DNA from: Prevotella sp.
GTDB lineage: Bacteria > Bacteroidota > Bacteroidia > Bacteroidales > Dysgonomonadaceae
NCBI GenBank assembly: GCA_031285625.1
Contig: JAITVV010000053.1
Span: forward strand, 1 to 64,000
Direction of reading: 5' to 3'
DNA length: 64,000 nucleotides
Position 1 is the first letter of the stretch, and every line of letters begins with the position of its first letter. Under the pieces are notes generated by a model, which made no database searches, was not told where the DNA came from, and worked only from the letters and a program-made list of their open reading frames with translations. The translations under genes and the position numbers were made by a program. Shown here piece by piece: positions 8,801 to 15,612 of this stretch.

Positions 8801-8980
8801 CGCAGTATTGGATACAAACCCTGTAGACTCATTTTTTACCTGCACTGTAGCGTCAATTATGGTTTCGCCTTCTTTGTCGGTGATTGTCCCTGTTATCACA
8901 GCTTGTGTCCCCTGAGCAAGAAGTGCTGTACTGAAAAACGATAACAAAAATAATAGTGTCAGAAATTTTATTGTTCGCAT
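5825..8980 (-). CDS. Oar-like TonB-dependent outer-membrane receptor
   Basis: A 1051-residue protein: signal peptide (ends L-L-A-Q), a carboxypeptidase-regulatory-like beta domain (about 27-105), a plug with L-P-V-N-G-R-N-F-T-S-L and Y-T-I-D-G-M segments, and a long C-terminal barrel ending in R-Y-A-F. The organisation (regulatory domain, plug with V-R-E-F-E-I-V-T-N-Q-Y-D, large barrel) is that of the Oar-like TonB transporters, not SusC. No SusD gene is adjacent. Instead the next gene in the same direction is a metallophosphoesterase. Substrate unknown. Confidence 0.88.
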   Translation of the reverse strand: MRTIKFLTLLFLLSFFSTALLAQGTQAVITGTITDKEGETIIDATVQVKNESTGFVSNTATNENGEYTFKQLPLGSPYTVSVTYIGYGDQRKTGFALNQGDMLRVDFEMTEDAVEIEAVEVVANSLKKTIPNIGSATSITSNDIAKLPVNGRNFTSLIDLSPLSKGGNISGQLGSSTNYTIDGMTAKGTVASGTTSGAYSISMEAVREFEIVTNQYDVTYGRMGGGTVSTVTKSGTNTFKGSVFGYGRTDWLASPYDIRGSKRNNEFSTYQYGFSLGGPIIKNRAHFFIVWDHQADSRPFYIADIKSQEDEKRYNVTQSTLDKYMDIARNKYGVSNNPQFGSFDKTKSTDAIFARIDWQLNATNLLTIRNNFINDNDNHSEGDNTSINLYESYITRKSYNNSFMATLRSVLGPRLTNELKAQHFLVREKVLTSDELPTANIPRAIVQNIESESVSGDKMYTAIQLGGQRFAPENFKDYVFQLVNNVYYNTDKINYTFGADLMYTNLRSLYGSEMNGRFYFTGMDNFENLTPYRYAREVALVEDPTVRMNILNTALYGQMQTKLYPGLEVLAGVRMDYTRYFDKANFNQTVYDDLGLKTDNVISTFQLQPRVQLTWDIGEKHTDIIRVGGGIFGSDLNNYSMINNMLFDGTKVASVDISGDLVPRPDFVKYRENPSSAPGTDLFDIAGIEKVSTINTNSDKTKVPVVYKVNLSYTHFFNNSLKASVNLYANWARNNYMYVDRNMVDAPYFTLAAEDNRGIYVPANTINPANGAADWMEGRKTKRVGRVLELISEGKVNQYAFVVDGTWRYFKDGELSFSYTWNDSKDNTSYNGNVANTATLSLMVKDDPRNLDKMTYSDNHFRHKVVLYGTAPTFWGISVGLRFSGMGGTRYSLAVNGNMNGDFVSSNDLAFVYDPNNPSTPQYLREGIQKILDNPDVEENTKKYIRDSFGKIAERNGGVNGFYGVFDLRVSKNFKIYKTQSLECSLDIFNIANLLNKDWGAGHNLGKQNIYTIKSFDTNANQYVYNVNSNTGVSSLNGNPYQIQIGLRYAF

Positions 8981-9078
8981 TGTATAGATTAGTTTATTTT
9001 TGGCATTATTTATCCTGTTGCATAAACTGTCAGATAATGTCTATGCATAATTAAAGTGAATAAAAGTGATGAATATAA

Positions 9079-9720
9079 CTAAATCTGATCCAGCCTTTTT
9101 ATTACAGATGAAGCTATCTTGGATGAGCTTTTACGGCTGATTTTCCGTATTTTTTCGGGCTTTTCGAGATTTATACTTGTAAAATAATTATTTCCGTGGA
9201 AAATATCATTCTTATCCCTGTCAAATAGGGTGAAACTAACAATATGGAAAATAGTATTCATCGGTTTCTCCTGATATTTCAGATAATGCTGATTCAGTAC
9301 GAGTAGATAATCTGCTTCCATGTTATTTAATAAGGTTTGCAGATCATTGGCAGGAATGGCTGATAAATCCGAATGGCAACTCTCACCTTCACCTTCAACC
9401 TTTATGTTTCGGGTGATGTCTTTACATGTTTGATTATCCTTTAACGAAATAAATCTGTAGCTGTCTTTAGAACCTTCCGATGCAATATTATCAGCTATAA
9501 TATAGTTGAACTCAGAGTCGATGTTTTCAACCGGCATACCTGTTTCTTCAGCAATCCAGTCATCATAAAAATGGTTTGATTTTACATTGTCATCTAATCC
9601 TATTATCAGGATCTTTTTTTCTTCTGCTGTCTTGTCTTTGCCTCCTTTAGCAAAACTTCCATCTGCTAATCCAAAAACCAAAATAATTGCTAAAAAGCGA
9701 AAAAAGAATAAATTTTTCAT
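9079..9720 (-). CDS. Secreted protein of unknown function
   Basis: A 213-residue protein with a signal peptide of about 24 residues (hydrophobic run then S-F-A-K). The mature part is mixed alpha/beta, with an early I-L-I-I-G-L-D-D strand-turn, two Cys (in Q-T-C-K and E-S-C-H) that could form a disulphide, and a basic Ser/Lys-rich C-terminal helix. I do not recognise a family. It is isolated, with about 100 bp to the TonB receptor start and a divergent small gene upstream. Confidence 0.6.
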   Translation of the reverse strand: MKNLFFFRFLAIILVFGLADGSFAKGGKDKTAEEKKILIIGLDDNVKSNHFYDDWIAEETGMPVENIDSEFNYIIADNIASEGSKDSYRFISLKDNQTCKDITRNIKVEGEGESCHSDLSAIPANDLQTLLNNMEADYLLVLNQHYLKYQEKPMNTIFHIVSFTLFDRDKNDIFHGNNYFTSINLEKPEKIRKISRKSSSKIASSVIKRLDQI

Positions 9721-9865
9721 AATTTTATTTTTAATTTATTTTCGGAAGCGAAAGTAGAAAACAGATATTACCACTATGTTAAGTAACTATTAACAGTTTG
9801 GTATTTTATTGTTTCAATTGCTAAGATATAGTATATTTAATCGTTGAAAACTAAAAGGATAGCCT

Positions 9866-10159
9866 ATGCATAAGAAAATAATTTCCAGGTTGAAAATACT
9901 TGGTATACCAGAACTTGAAACTATTGAAAGCCTAAATGAACTGAATGGTGATTATATCAATCTTGAAAGTCTTTTGCCAAATGGGAGAATGGGTAAAATA
10001 TTAGATGATAATAAAAAATATTTAGCGACACAGATTGAGATTCCTAATAGTGATAAATGCTATGGCATTGCTGCTGATGAGGTGATGATTGCAGTTTTTC
10101 GTTATGGATGTGAAGGGAAGGATAGCGAACTTATAGCATGGGTAAGGTTAGATGGTTGA
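9866..10159 (+). CDS. Small hypothetical protein
   Basis: A 97-residue, probably cytoplasmic protein with no signal peptide or membrane segment. It has a charged N-terminus, an L-N-E-L-N-G-D-Y turn and a C-terminal stretch of strands (E-V-M-I-A-V-F-R-Y, L-I-A-W-V-R-L). It is flanked by its own upstream gap and a strong terminator directly downstream, which supports its being a real transcribed gene. No family recognised. Confidence 0.5.
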   Translation: MHKKIISRLKILGIPELETIESLNELNGDYINLESLLPNGRMGKILDDNKKYLATQIEIPNSDKCYGIAADEVMIAVFRYGCEGKDSELIAWVRLDG

Positions 10160-10178
10160 TTTTACGATAGTAGAAATA

Positions 10179-10209
10179 AAAAAGATCCGGAGTATCTCCG
10201 GATCTTTTT
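10179..10209. terminator. Bidirectional rho-independent terminator
   Basis: A 14-bp perfect stem (10179-10192 with 10196-10209) with a 3-nt loop, a GATCCGGAG core, A5 on the left and T5 on the right. It separates the convergent genes at 9866-10159 and 10216-10956. Confidence 0.9.
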
Positions 10210-10215
10210 ATAAAA

Positions 10216-10956
10216 TTATTTCAAATTCATCACGCTTCTTACTTCGGCAATTGATGATTTGCCCGGAGTTGATTTGCGCGTGCAATAGTTAAATTCTGCA
10301 GTTTTGTCTCCACTGAATGATTTCCATTTCAGTTTCAATTTGACTGTCTTACCTTGTGTATCCGGCAGGCTATTCAGATTGAAGGCAACTAAAGCATCTA
10401 CTTCTTTACCATATATATCACCATTAGCATTGTGTCTGAATTCTACTTCATAAGGATTAGCACTATCAGGACTGGCCAATAGATTTATATAATGAGTTTT
10501 GCTATTGTCTCCAAAAAGGGTTCTGAAACGAAGAGTTAGATAGCCGTCTTCTGCAATTGTTACCCAGTCGTTAATGATTTCTACAGGGTCTGTTCCGTAG
10601 ATCTTATCATTCTCAGCGCCTAAGTTAGGAGCTATCGGTTTGGTTAGAATACTATCTATCCAGTTGATAAAGATAGCCTTGTTATACCCCTCGCTGGGCT
10701 TGTCTACTTCACTGTAATTAACCAGAGCTCTTATTTCTTTGTTGCCAAAAGGAGAAGAAGTCATGTTTGTTGGCAATAGTGTTGTGCTGTCATCCAACTG
10801 TAAGAAAAATGAATTATCACTAACCGGCTTTACTGTTACCAGTGCATTTGGATAGTAGAGATCCCAATTATAGTCATCGTCGTCATCCAGACAAGATTGA
10901 AGAGTTATGGTTACACATATAATTCCTGCAATCAATAAAAATCTTAATGTTTTCAT
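10216..10956 (-). CDS. NigD-like lipoprotein
   Basis: A 246-residue lipoprotein: signal peptide with lipobox L-Q-S-C followed by L-D-D-D-D-D, a hallmark of surface-exposed Bacteroidetes lipoproteins. The two-domain layout and phrases such as I-N-D-W-V-T-I-A-E-D-G-Y-L-T-L and the following H-Y-I-N-L match NigD-like proteins (NigD_N and NigD_C). The name comes from a bacteriocin-linked gene, but most members are free-standing and their function is unknown. It is probably monocistronic, ending at the terminator 10179-10209. Confidence 0.8.
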   Translation of the reverse strand: MKTLRFLLIAGIICVTITLQSCLDDDDDYNWDLYYPNALVTVKPVSDNSFFLQLDDSTTLLPTNMTSSPFGNKEIRALVNYSEVDKPSEGYNKAIFINWIDSILTKPIAPNLGAENDKIYGTDPVEIINDWVTIAEDGYLTLRFRTLFGDNSKTHYINLLASPDSANPYEVEFRHNANGDIYGKEVDALVAFNLNSLPDTQGKTVKLKLKWKSFSGDKTAEFNYCTRKSTPGKSSIAEVRSVMNLK

Positions 10957-11113
10957 AATTTTATGTCACTAATTGTTGTTCGTATATTATATATGATGAA
11001 CAAGCCTTCAAAAAAGCTGCTACAGGTTTTGGTAAAATATATTAATAAAATTAAAAGCAGGCTTTAATCAATGAAATAAATCATCGGTTTTAATACCTGT
11101 TTGAACAGAAAAA

Positions 11114-11143
11114 GCTGATAACAGACATTTGTCCATTATCAGC
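11114..11143 (-). terminator. Probable terminator of the nucleoside kinase gene
   Basis: Hairpin arms 11114-11127 and 11130-11143 pair except for a 2-nt internal mismatch. On the minus strand the stem is followed by a T5 run. It sits 25 nt past the kinase stop. Confidence 0.7.
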
Positions 11144-11167
11144 CTATAATTCTTAGAATATGATTAT

Positions 11168-12835
11168 CTAATATTTGAAGCTGCTTCCGCCTAGGAACTC
11201 CCTTAGTAGAGATGTTGGAGGTAGCTCCCTGTCATTCAGATATGTAAAGTATTTCAAAAATTTCAGCAGGCGGTGGGCTTCTGCATATTCGGGTGCAGTA
11301 TTAGGCACCTGTGATAATATTGGTTCAGCATACCGGCGTAATGCCGCAAATTCATACATCATAGCAGAATTGAACATTACATCTGCATTCTCCTGATATG
11401 GAAAAATCCATTTATCTTCACCCTTTCGTACGCTTGGCCATCGTGAAATGGTATCTATGGCTGAGTAGTTACGATATCTATAATCACGAATCAGCCTTCT
11501 GAGCAAGCGGTTATCAGTTGTTGGTATCCAGTTGTGGTTATCCAGTGATATGGTGGTAAGGGCTGAAACATATACCTTATATTTTTGTTCGTCAGGTATA
11601 CTTCCGGTAAGATCCGGATTCAGTCCGTGTATTCCTTCTATAACCAGTATGGAGTTATCTTCAAGTTGTAATCTGTCGCCTTTATATTCACGCTGTCCTG
11701 TTGTAAAATTAAAAGTCGGTAGTTCTATTTCTTCACCTCTTAATAGCTTTTCCAGGTCCTGATTAAACTGAGGGATATCCAATGCATACAAAGATTCAAA
11801 ATCCAAATTACCATCTTCATCTGTAGGGGTTACATCCCTGTCCACAAAGTAATTATCCAGGGATAGCCCAACAGGCTTTATAAGGTTTACCATCAGTTGT
11901 ACTTCAAGTCGCATTCTGAAGGTAGTTTTCCCTGAGGAAGAAGGACCGGATATAAGAACAATTTTTACGCCATCTTCGGCACGTACAGCAATATCGGTTG
12001 CAATATTTGCTATCATTTTTTCCTGATAGGCTTCAGATACCTTTATAACTCCCGGCATCAACCCCTTTTTGTTAGCGAAGTTCATATCACCTACATTGTC
12101 AAGCCCGATAATATTCAGAAACTTCAGGTGTTCTTTATATACATTATACATTTTATCTTGTGGGATAACAGGTTCCAATTCAACTGGGTTACTGCGGTTA
12201 GGTATTTGTAATAATAATCCGTCATGATATAACTGAAGATCGAATAAATGGATGTATTTTGTAGTTGGTACAAGGCATCCGTAGAAATAATCTACTGAGC
12301 CATTCAGCTTATAATATTTAGAATAGAGTTCTCCATGAGTTTCCAACAGAAGTGCTTTATCCTCAAAGCCTCGGTTTCTGAACATGGTTACTACTTTTTC
12401 TGTCTCTTCTTCTACAGCTTCAAACTGCATGTCTGCATCTATATAAGCTTGCATTTTTGCTTTTATGGCATTTACTGCCCGTTCGTCAATGGTAGATCTA
12501 TCACTTATTTTGCAGAAATACCCTAACGATATGGGATGTTCAATGTATAACTGAGCTTCAGGAAATATTTCCGCTACTGCTTTAGCCAACAGGAAACATA
12601 ACGAACGTACATAAGTGCGCATACCCGACGGATCCGTCAAATCGACAAATGTCACAGTCTTGTTACTGTAAACCCTGTAGTTAAGAGGTTCGGTTTTATT
12701 GTTCACTTTGGCGTTAACGATTGTAGATGCAAGTTGTACTTTAAAGCCATCAAGGATTTCAATGAGACTGATCCCTGCGGGGAAATCCCGGTATGTATTT
12801 GTGTTTGTGCAATGGATAGTTACTTTATTCTCCAT
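11168..12835 (-). CDS. TGS-domain nucleoside kinase (uridine kinase family)
   Basis: A 555-residue protein. The N-terminal about 65 residues resemble a TGS/ThrRS-like domain, a middle region of about 200 residues resembles the second ThrRS editing-like module, and the C-terminal kinase carries the P-loop G-P-S-S-S-G-K-T (297-304) and the V-I-E-G-I-H Walker-B-like segment of the phosphoribulokinase/uridine kinase family. It likely phosphorylates a nucleoside in salvage. The ATG at 12835 (M-E-N-K-V-T) is chosen over an upstream frame extension to 12889, because that extension would read through the carbonic anhydrase terminator. Confidence 0.88.
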   Translation of the reverse strand: MENKVTIHCTNTNTYRDFPAGISLIEILDGFKVQLASTIVNAKVNNKTEPLNYRVYSNKTVTFVDLTDPSGMRTYVRSLCFLLAKAVAEIFPEAQLYIEHPISLGYFCKISDRSTIDERAVNAIKAKMQAYIDADMQFEAVEEETEKVVTMFRNRGFEDKALLLETHGELYSKYYKLNGSVDYFYGCLVPTTKYIHLFDLQLYHDGLLLQIPNRSNPVELEPVIPQDKMYNVYKEHLKFLNIIGLDNVGDMNFANKKGLMPGVIKVSEAYQEKMIANIATDIAVRAEDGVKIVLISGPSSSGKTTFRMRLEVQLMVNLIKPVGLSLDNYFVDRDVTPTDEDGNLDFESLYALDIPQFNQDLEKLLRGEEIELPTFNFTTGQREYKGDRLQLEDNSILVIEGIHGLNPDLTGSIPDEQKYKVYVSALTTISLDNHNWIPTTDNRLLRRLIRDYRYRNYSAIDTISRWPSVRKGEDKWIFPYQENADVMFNSAMMYEFAALRRYAEPILSQVPNTAPEYAEAHRLLKFLKYFTYLNDRELPPTSLLREFLGGSSFKY

Positions 12836-12866
12836 AAGTCTAATGTAATTTATTGAAAAAATTAAA

Positions 12867-12891
12867 GGATGTTTTCTATTAAAAAACATCC
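12867..12891 (-). terminator. Terminator of the carbonic anhydrase gene
   Basis: A perfect 9-bp stem (12867-12875 with 12883-12891), loop of 7, followed on the minus strand by a T-rich run. It lies 24 nt past the carbonic anhydrase stop and upstream of the kinase ATG. Confidence 0.75.
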
Positions 12892-12914
12892 CTGGACTAT
12901 AAAGTTAAGTAAAA

Positions 12915-13682
12915 TTATTCATTAAAAAAATTTACTTTGCCTGTTTTCATATCATATACTCCACCTATTATCTTTATTTCACCTTTGCTTTCCATTTCTT
13001 TCAATATGGGGCTTTTCGCTCTTATTTCGTCAATGGCCAGATGTACATTATGGTTACATACAGCTTCCACAAATTCCGGATTTTTAGACGATTTTTCTCC
13101 TTTAAAATCTGCTTTGGTTTTATCTACTGCGGGTTTTATTTTGCCTAATAGTGAGGTGATGTTTCCTAATTGTACATCGTCGATTGCAGATTTTATGGCT
13201 CCGCAATATTCGTGCCCCAGTACAACTACCAGTTTTGACCCGGATACTTTGCATGCGTATTCCAGACTGGCAAGAATATCATTATTAACAACATTTCCGG
13301 CCACCCGGGCTACGAAAATATCTCCGATGCCACGATGAAATACGTCTTCGACAGGAACCCGTGAGTCAAGACATGATAATACAACAGCTTTAGGATATTG
13401 CCCTAAGGCTGCATCCCGTACACGTTCCGTGTTATTACGTACTGTGAGATTGTCATTCACAAACTCTTCATTGCCTTGTTTGAGTATAGTTAAAACCTGA
13501 TCGGGTGTTAGCTTGTCTTGTTCGGCTTTAGTCAAAACAGAATTGTTCAAGATATGATCTGTCTGAACTTCTGTAAAGTTTGCCTCGGCAGTTTTTGTGT
13601 TTGCTTTTTCATTACATGAAGTGAGAAGCATTAGCGAAAACACACCAATGGCTCCTGCGAAATAAGAAATTTTTGTTTTCAT
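12915..13682 (-). CDS. Lipoprotein beta-class carbonic anhydrase
   Basis: A 255-residue beta-carbonic anhydrase (CO2 + H2O to bicarbonate + H+). Zinc ligands are C104, H157 and C160 in C-L-D-S-R and G-H-E-Y-C-G; D106/R108 form the family's conserved dyad. It begins with a signal peptide and lipobox L-T-S-C (C23), so it should be a lipid-anchored envelope enzyme, unlike the cytoplasmic beta enzymes of most bacteria. About 60 residues of linker precede the catalytic domain. It is followed by its own terminator and preceded by a palindrome over its putative -7 box. Confidence 0.9.
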   Translation of the reverse strand: MKTKISYFAGAIGVFSLMLLTSCNEKANTKTAEANFTEVQTDHILNNSVLTKAEQDKLTPDQVLTILKQGNEEFVNDNLTVRNNTERVRDAALGQYPKAVVLSCLDSRVPVEDVFHRGIGDIFVARVAGNVVNNDILASLEYACKVSGSKLVVVLGHEYCGAIKSAIDDVQLGNITSLLGKIKPAVDKTKADFKGEKSSKNPEFVEAVCNHNVHLAIDEIRAKSPILKEMESKGEIKIIGGVYDMKTGKVNFFNE

Positions 13683-13710
13683 AAAAAAATGTGATTACTA
13701 ATAAACTAAC

Positions 13711-13753
13711 AATTCGCAAATGTAGACGTTATATCGCGCTACATTTGCGAATT
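13711..13753. promoter_or_regulatory. Perfect palindrome over the putative carbonic anhydrase promoter
   Basis: Arms of 15 nt (13711-13725 and 13739-13753) are perfectly complementary, with a 13-nt spacer. The left arm contains CAAATGTA (13717-13724), a TAnnTTTG -7 box for minus-strand transcription placed about 35 nt before the carbonic anhydrase ATG. No T-run follows the stem. An operator is therefore more likely than an asnA terminator, though both remain possible. Confidence 0.5.
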
Positions 13754-13826
13754 GGTTCATTTATAATATTTTTTTATGAAAAGTATATCTATATTTAATC
13801 TTTTTGCTTCTCTTTCTGAAAAAACA

Positions 13827-14864
13827 TTAAATCAATGGCATTCCTAATTTTTCAGCTTCTATGCGCATTTTATCAGGCCATATGCCAGCCTGTATTTCGC
13901 CTATATGCCCTTTGCGGAGATAGAACATACAAAGACGAGATTGCCCTATTCCACCACCGATAGATTGAGGTAATTCTCCATTGAGCAAACGTTTGTGAAA
14001 GTATAATTCTTTACGGTTTTCCTGCCCCGATTGTTTTAACTGCTCCATTAATACTTCTTTATTGACCCGTATGCCCATTGAAGATAATTCCATCCCCTGG
14101 CCTAATACAGGATTCCATACGATGAGATCCCCGTTTAAACCTTTATATCCGTTCTCAGACTTAGTTGTCCAGTCATCATAGTCAGGAGCCCTTCCGTCGT
14201 GCGGTTTACCGTCACTTAATATGCCGCCTATACCTATAATGAATACAGCTCCGTATTTTTCAGCAATTTTATTTTCTCTTTCTTTTGAGGATAGATTCGG
14301 ATATTTCAATAATAACTCTTCAGCATGGATAAATTTAATCTCAGATGGTAAGATCGGCGTTATCGCAGGAAATATTTCGTATACTAGGTATTCGGTGCGT
14401 ACCAGTGCTGCATATATTCTCCGTACAACCTCTTTCAGAAAGTCGAGGTTACGGTTTGCAGAGGACATAACCATCTCCCAATCCCATTGGTCTACATACA
14501 GTGAGTGTAGGTTACCCAGTTCTTCGTCAGCTCTGATAGCATTCATATCGGTATATATGCCAAATCCTTCATTGATATTATAGTCTGCCAGAGTCAGGCG
14601 TTTCCATTTTGCTAATGAGTGTACGATTTCCGCACGTTCATCTCCCATGTCCTTAATGGGGAAATTCACGGCGCGCTCTACTCCGTTCAGGTCGTCGTTG
14701 ATACCCATTCCTTTTAATACAAATAAAGGAGCTGTAACTCGTCTCAGGCGAAGTTCGGATGATAAGTTCTGTTGGAAGAAATCTTTTATCTGCTTAATCC
14801 CCATTTCCGTTTGTTGCAGGTCAAGTAAGGCGTGGTATTGATTTGGTTCTATTAAATAGCTCAT
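13827..14864 (-). CDS. asnA: Aspartate-ammonia ligase (asparagine synthetase A)
   Basis: A 345-residue, full-length AsnA: ATP-dependent amidation of aspartate with ammonia in the cytoplasm. The class II tRNA-synthetase-like fold shows G-V-E-R-A-V-N-F near residue 61, the H-S-L-Y-V-D-Q-W-D-W-E segment, and the C-terminal S-I-G-G-G-I-G-Q-S-R-L motif 3 region. It is monocistronic, with candidate -7 boxes on the minus strand at 14902-14909 and 14987-14994. Confidence 0.95.
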   Translation of the reverse strand: MSYLIEPNQYHALLDLQQTEMGIKQIKDFFQQNLSSELRLRRVTAPLFVLKGMGINDDLNGVERAVNFPIKDMGDERAEIVHSLAKWKRLTLADYNINEGFGIYTDMNAIRADEELGNLHSLYVDQWDWEMVMSSANRNLDFLKEVVRRIYAALVRTEYLVYEIFPAITPILPSEIKFIHAEELLLKYPNLSSKERENKIAEKYGAVFIIGIGGILSDGKPHDGRAPDYDDWTTKSENGYKGLNGDLIVWNPVLGQGMELSSMGIRVNKEVLMEQLKQSGQENRKELYFHKRLLNGELPQSIGGGIGQSRLCMFYLRKGHIGEIQAGIWPDKMRIEAEKLGMPLI

Positions 14865-15202
14865 TATTATATATTATGTTGTTTTTCTATCAAAAATCAA
14901 ACAAAGTTAGATTTTAAATGCAAATGTTGAAATATTTTAAGCGTTATTTTATTCATTTTGATTTTTTATTCATTATTTTGTTTATGCAAATATAGAAAAT
15001 CAAAAAGGAAGAATATTTATTTACTGATAATCTTTTAAACATTTTATGACTCCATTTGTTATAATATTTAAAAACTAATGCATTTATTAACTTTTTTTTG
15101 ATAAATATAATCTTACAACAAGGCCTATCTATTTGTAAAGGTTAAATCTTATTGTGTCATTATTTTCTTTTGAAAAAGTTACATTTTAATTAAAATTAAT
15201 TA

Positions 15203-15232
15203 TATATTTGCAAAATTAAGATTTGATCTTAA
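15203..15232 (+). promoter_or_regulatory. Candidate promoter and operator for the susC/susD leader
   Basis: TATATTTG (15203-15210) matches the TAnnTTTG -7 box. Directly after it is a perfect 7-bp inverted repeat, TTAAGAT-TTG-ATCTTAA (15216-15232), where a regulator could block initiation. No TTTG at the proper -33 spacing is visible, so the promoter call is tentative. Confidence 0.4.
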
Positions 15233-15362
15233 TAAGTAAACACAATTAAAATCACAATTTCTCTACTAACTGAATAGTAAATGACAGTACTATTTTTACA
15301 TTATTTTAGCAATAAATGTTTAGAATTTAACCTTTTAGGTTTGCTTCTTCGTACAAATAATT

Positions 15363-15409
<47 letters not shown>

Positions 15410-15444
15410 AACATAACCTTTTTATCTCAAAGATTAAAAAATAT

Positions 15445-15470
15445 CCCGAATCTCTCGTTCGGGCTTTTTT
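15445..15470 (+). terminator. Terminator-like hairpin in the susC leader
   Basis: CCCGAA (15445-15450), loop TCTCTCG, TTCGGG (15458-15463), then C and T6 (15465-15470). It is a standard intrinsic terminator form on the + strand but no + strand gene ends before it, so it may act as a leader attenuator. The loop sequence is complementary to the AG tract 40 nt upstream. Confidence 0.7.
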
Positions 15471-15612
15471 GCATGCACATTTATCAGCCAATACTACTTC
15501 CTGAGTAATCTTGGGAGGCTGTACTGTGTCCTACAAAATAGTATTTATAGCGGTTTCTAGTTTTTTATTTATTAGTTATTCGAGACAAATAACCTTAAAA
15601 TTTTTATTTATT

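Noticed and set aside
12836-12889. 18-codon N-terminal extension of the nucleoside kinase
   Set aside because: It translates the carbonic anhydrase terminator hairpin; the ATG at 12835 gives the normal family N-terminus.
13711-13753. Intrinsic terminator of asnA
   Set aside because: The stem is good but lacks a T-run and overlaps a -7 box for the next gene, so it was listed as regulatory with moderate confidence.
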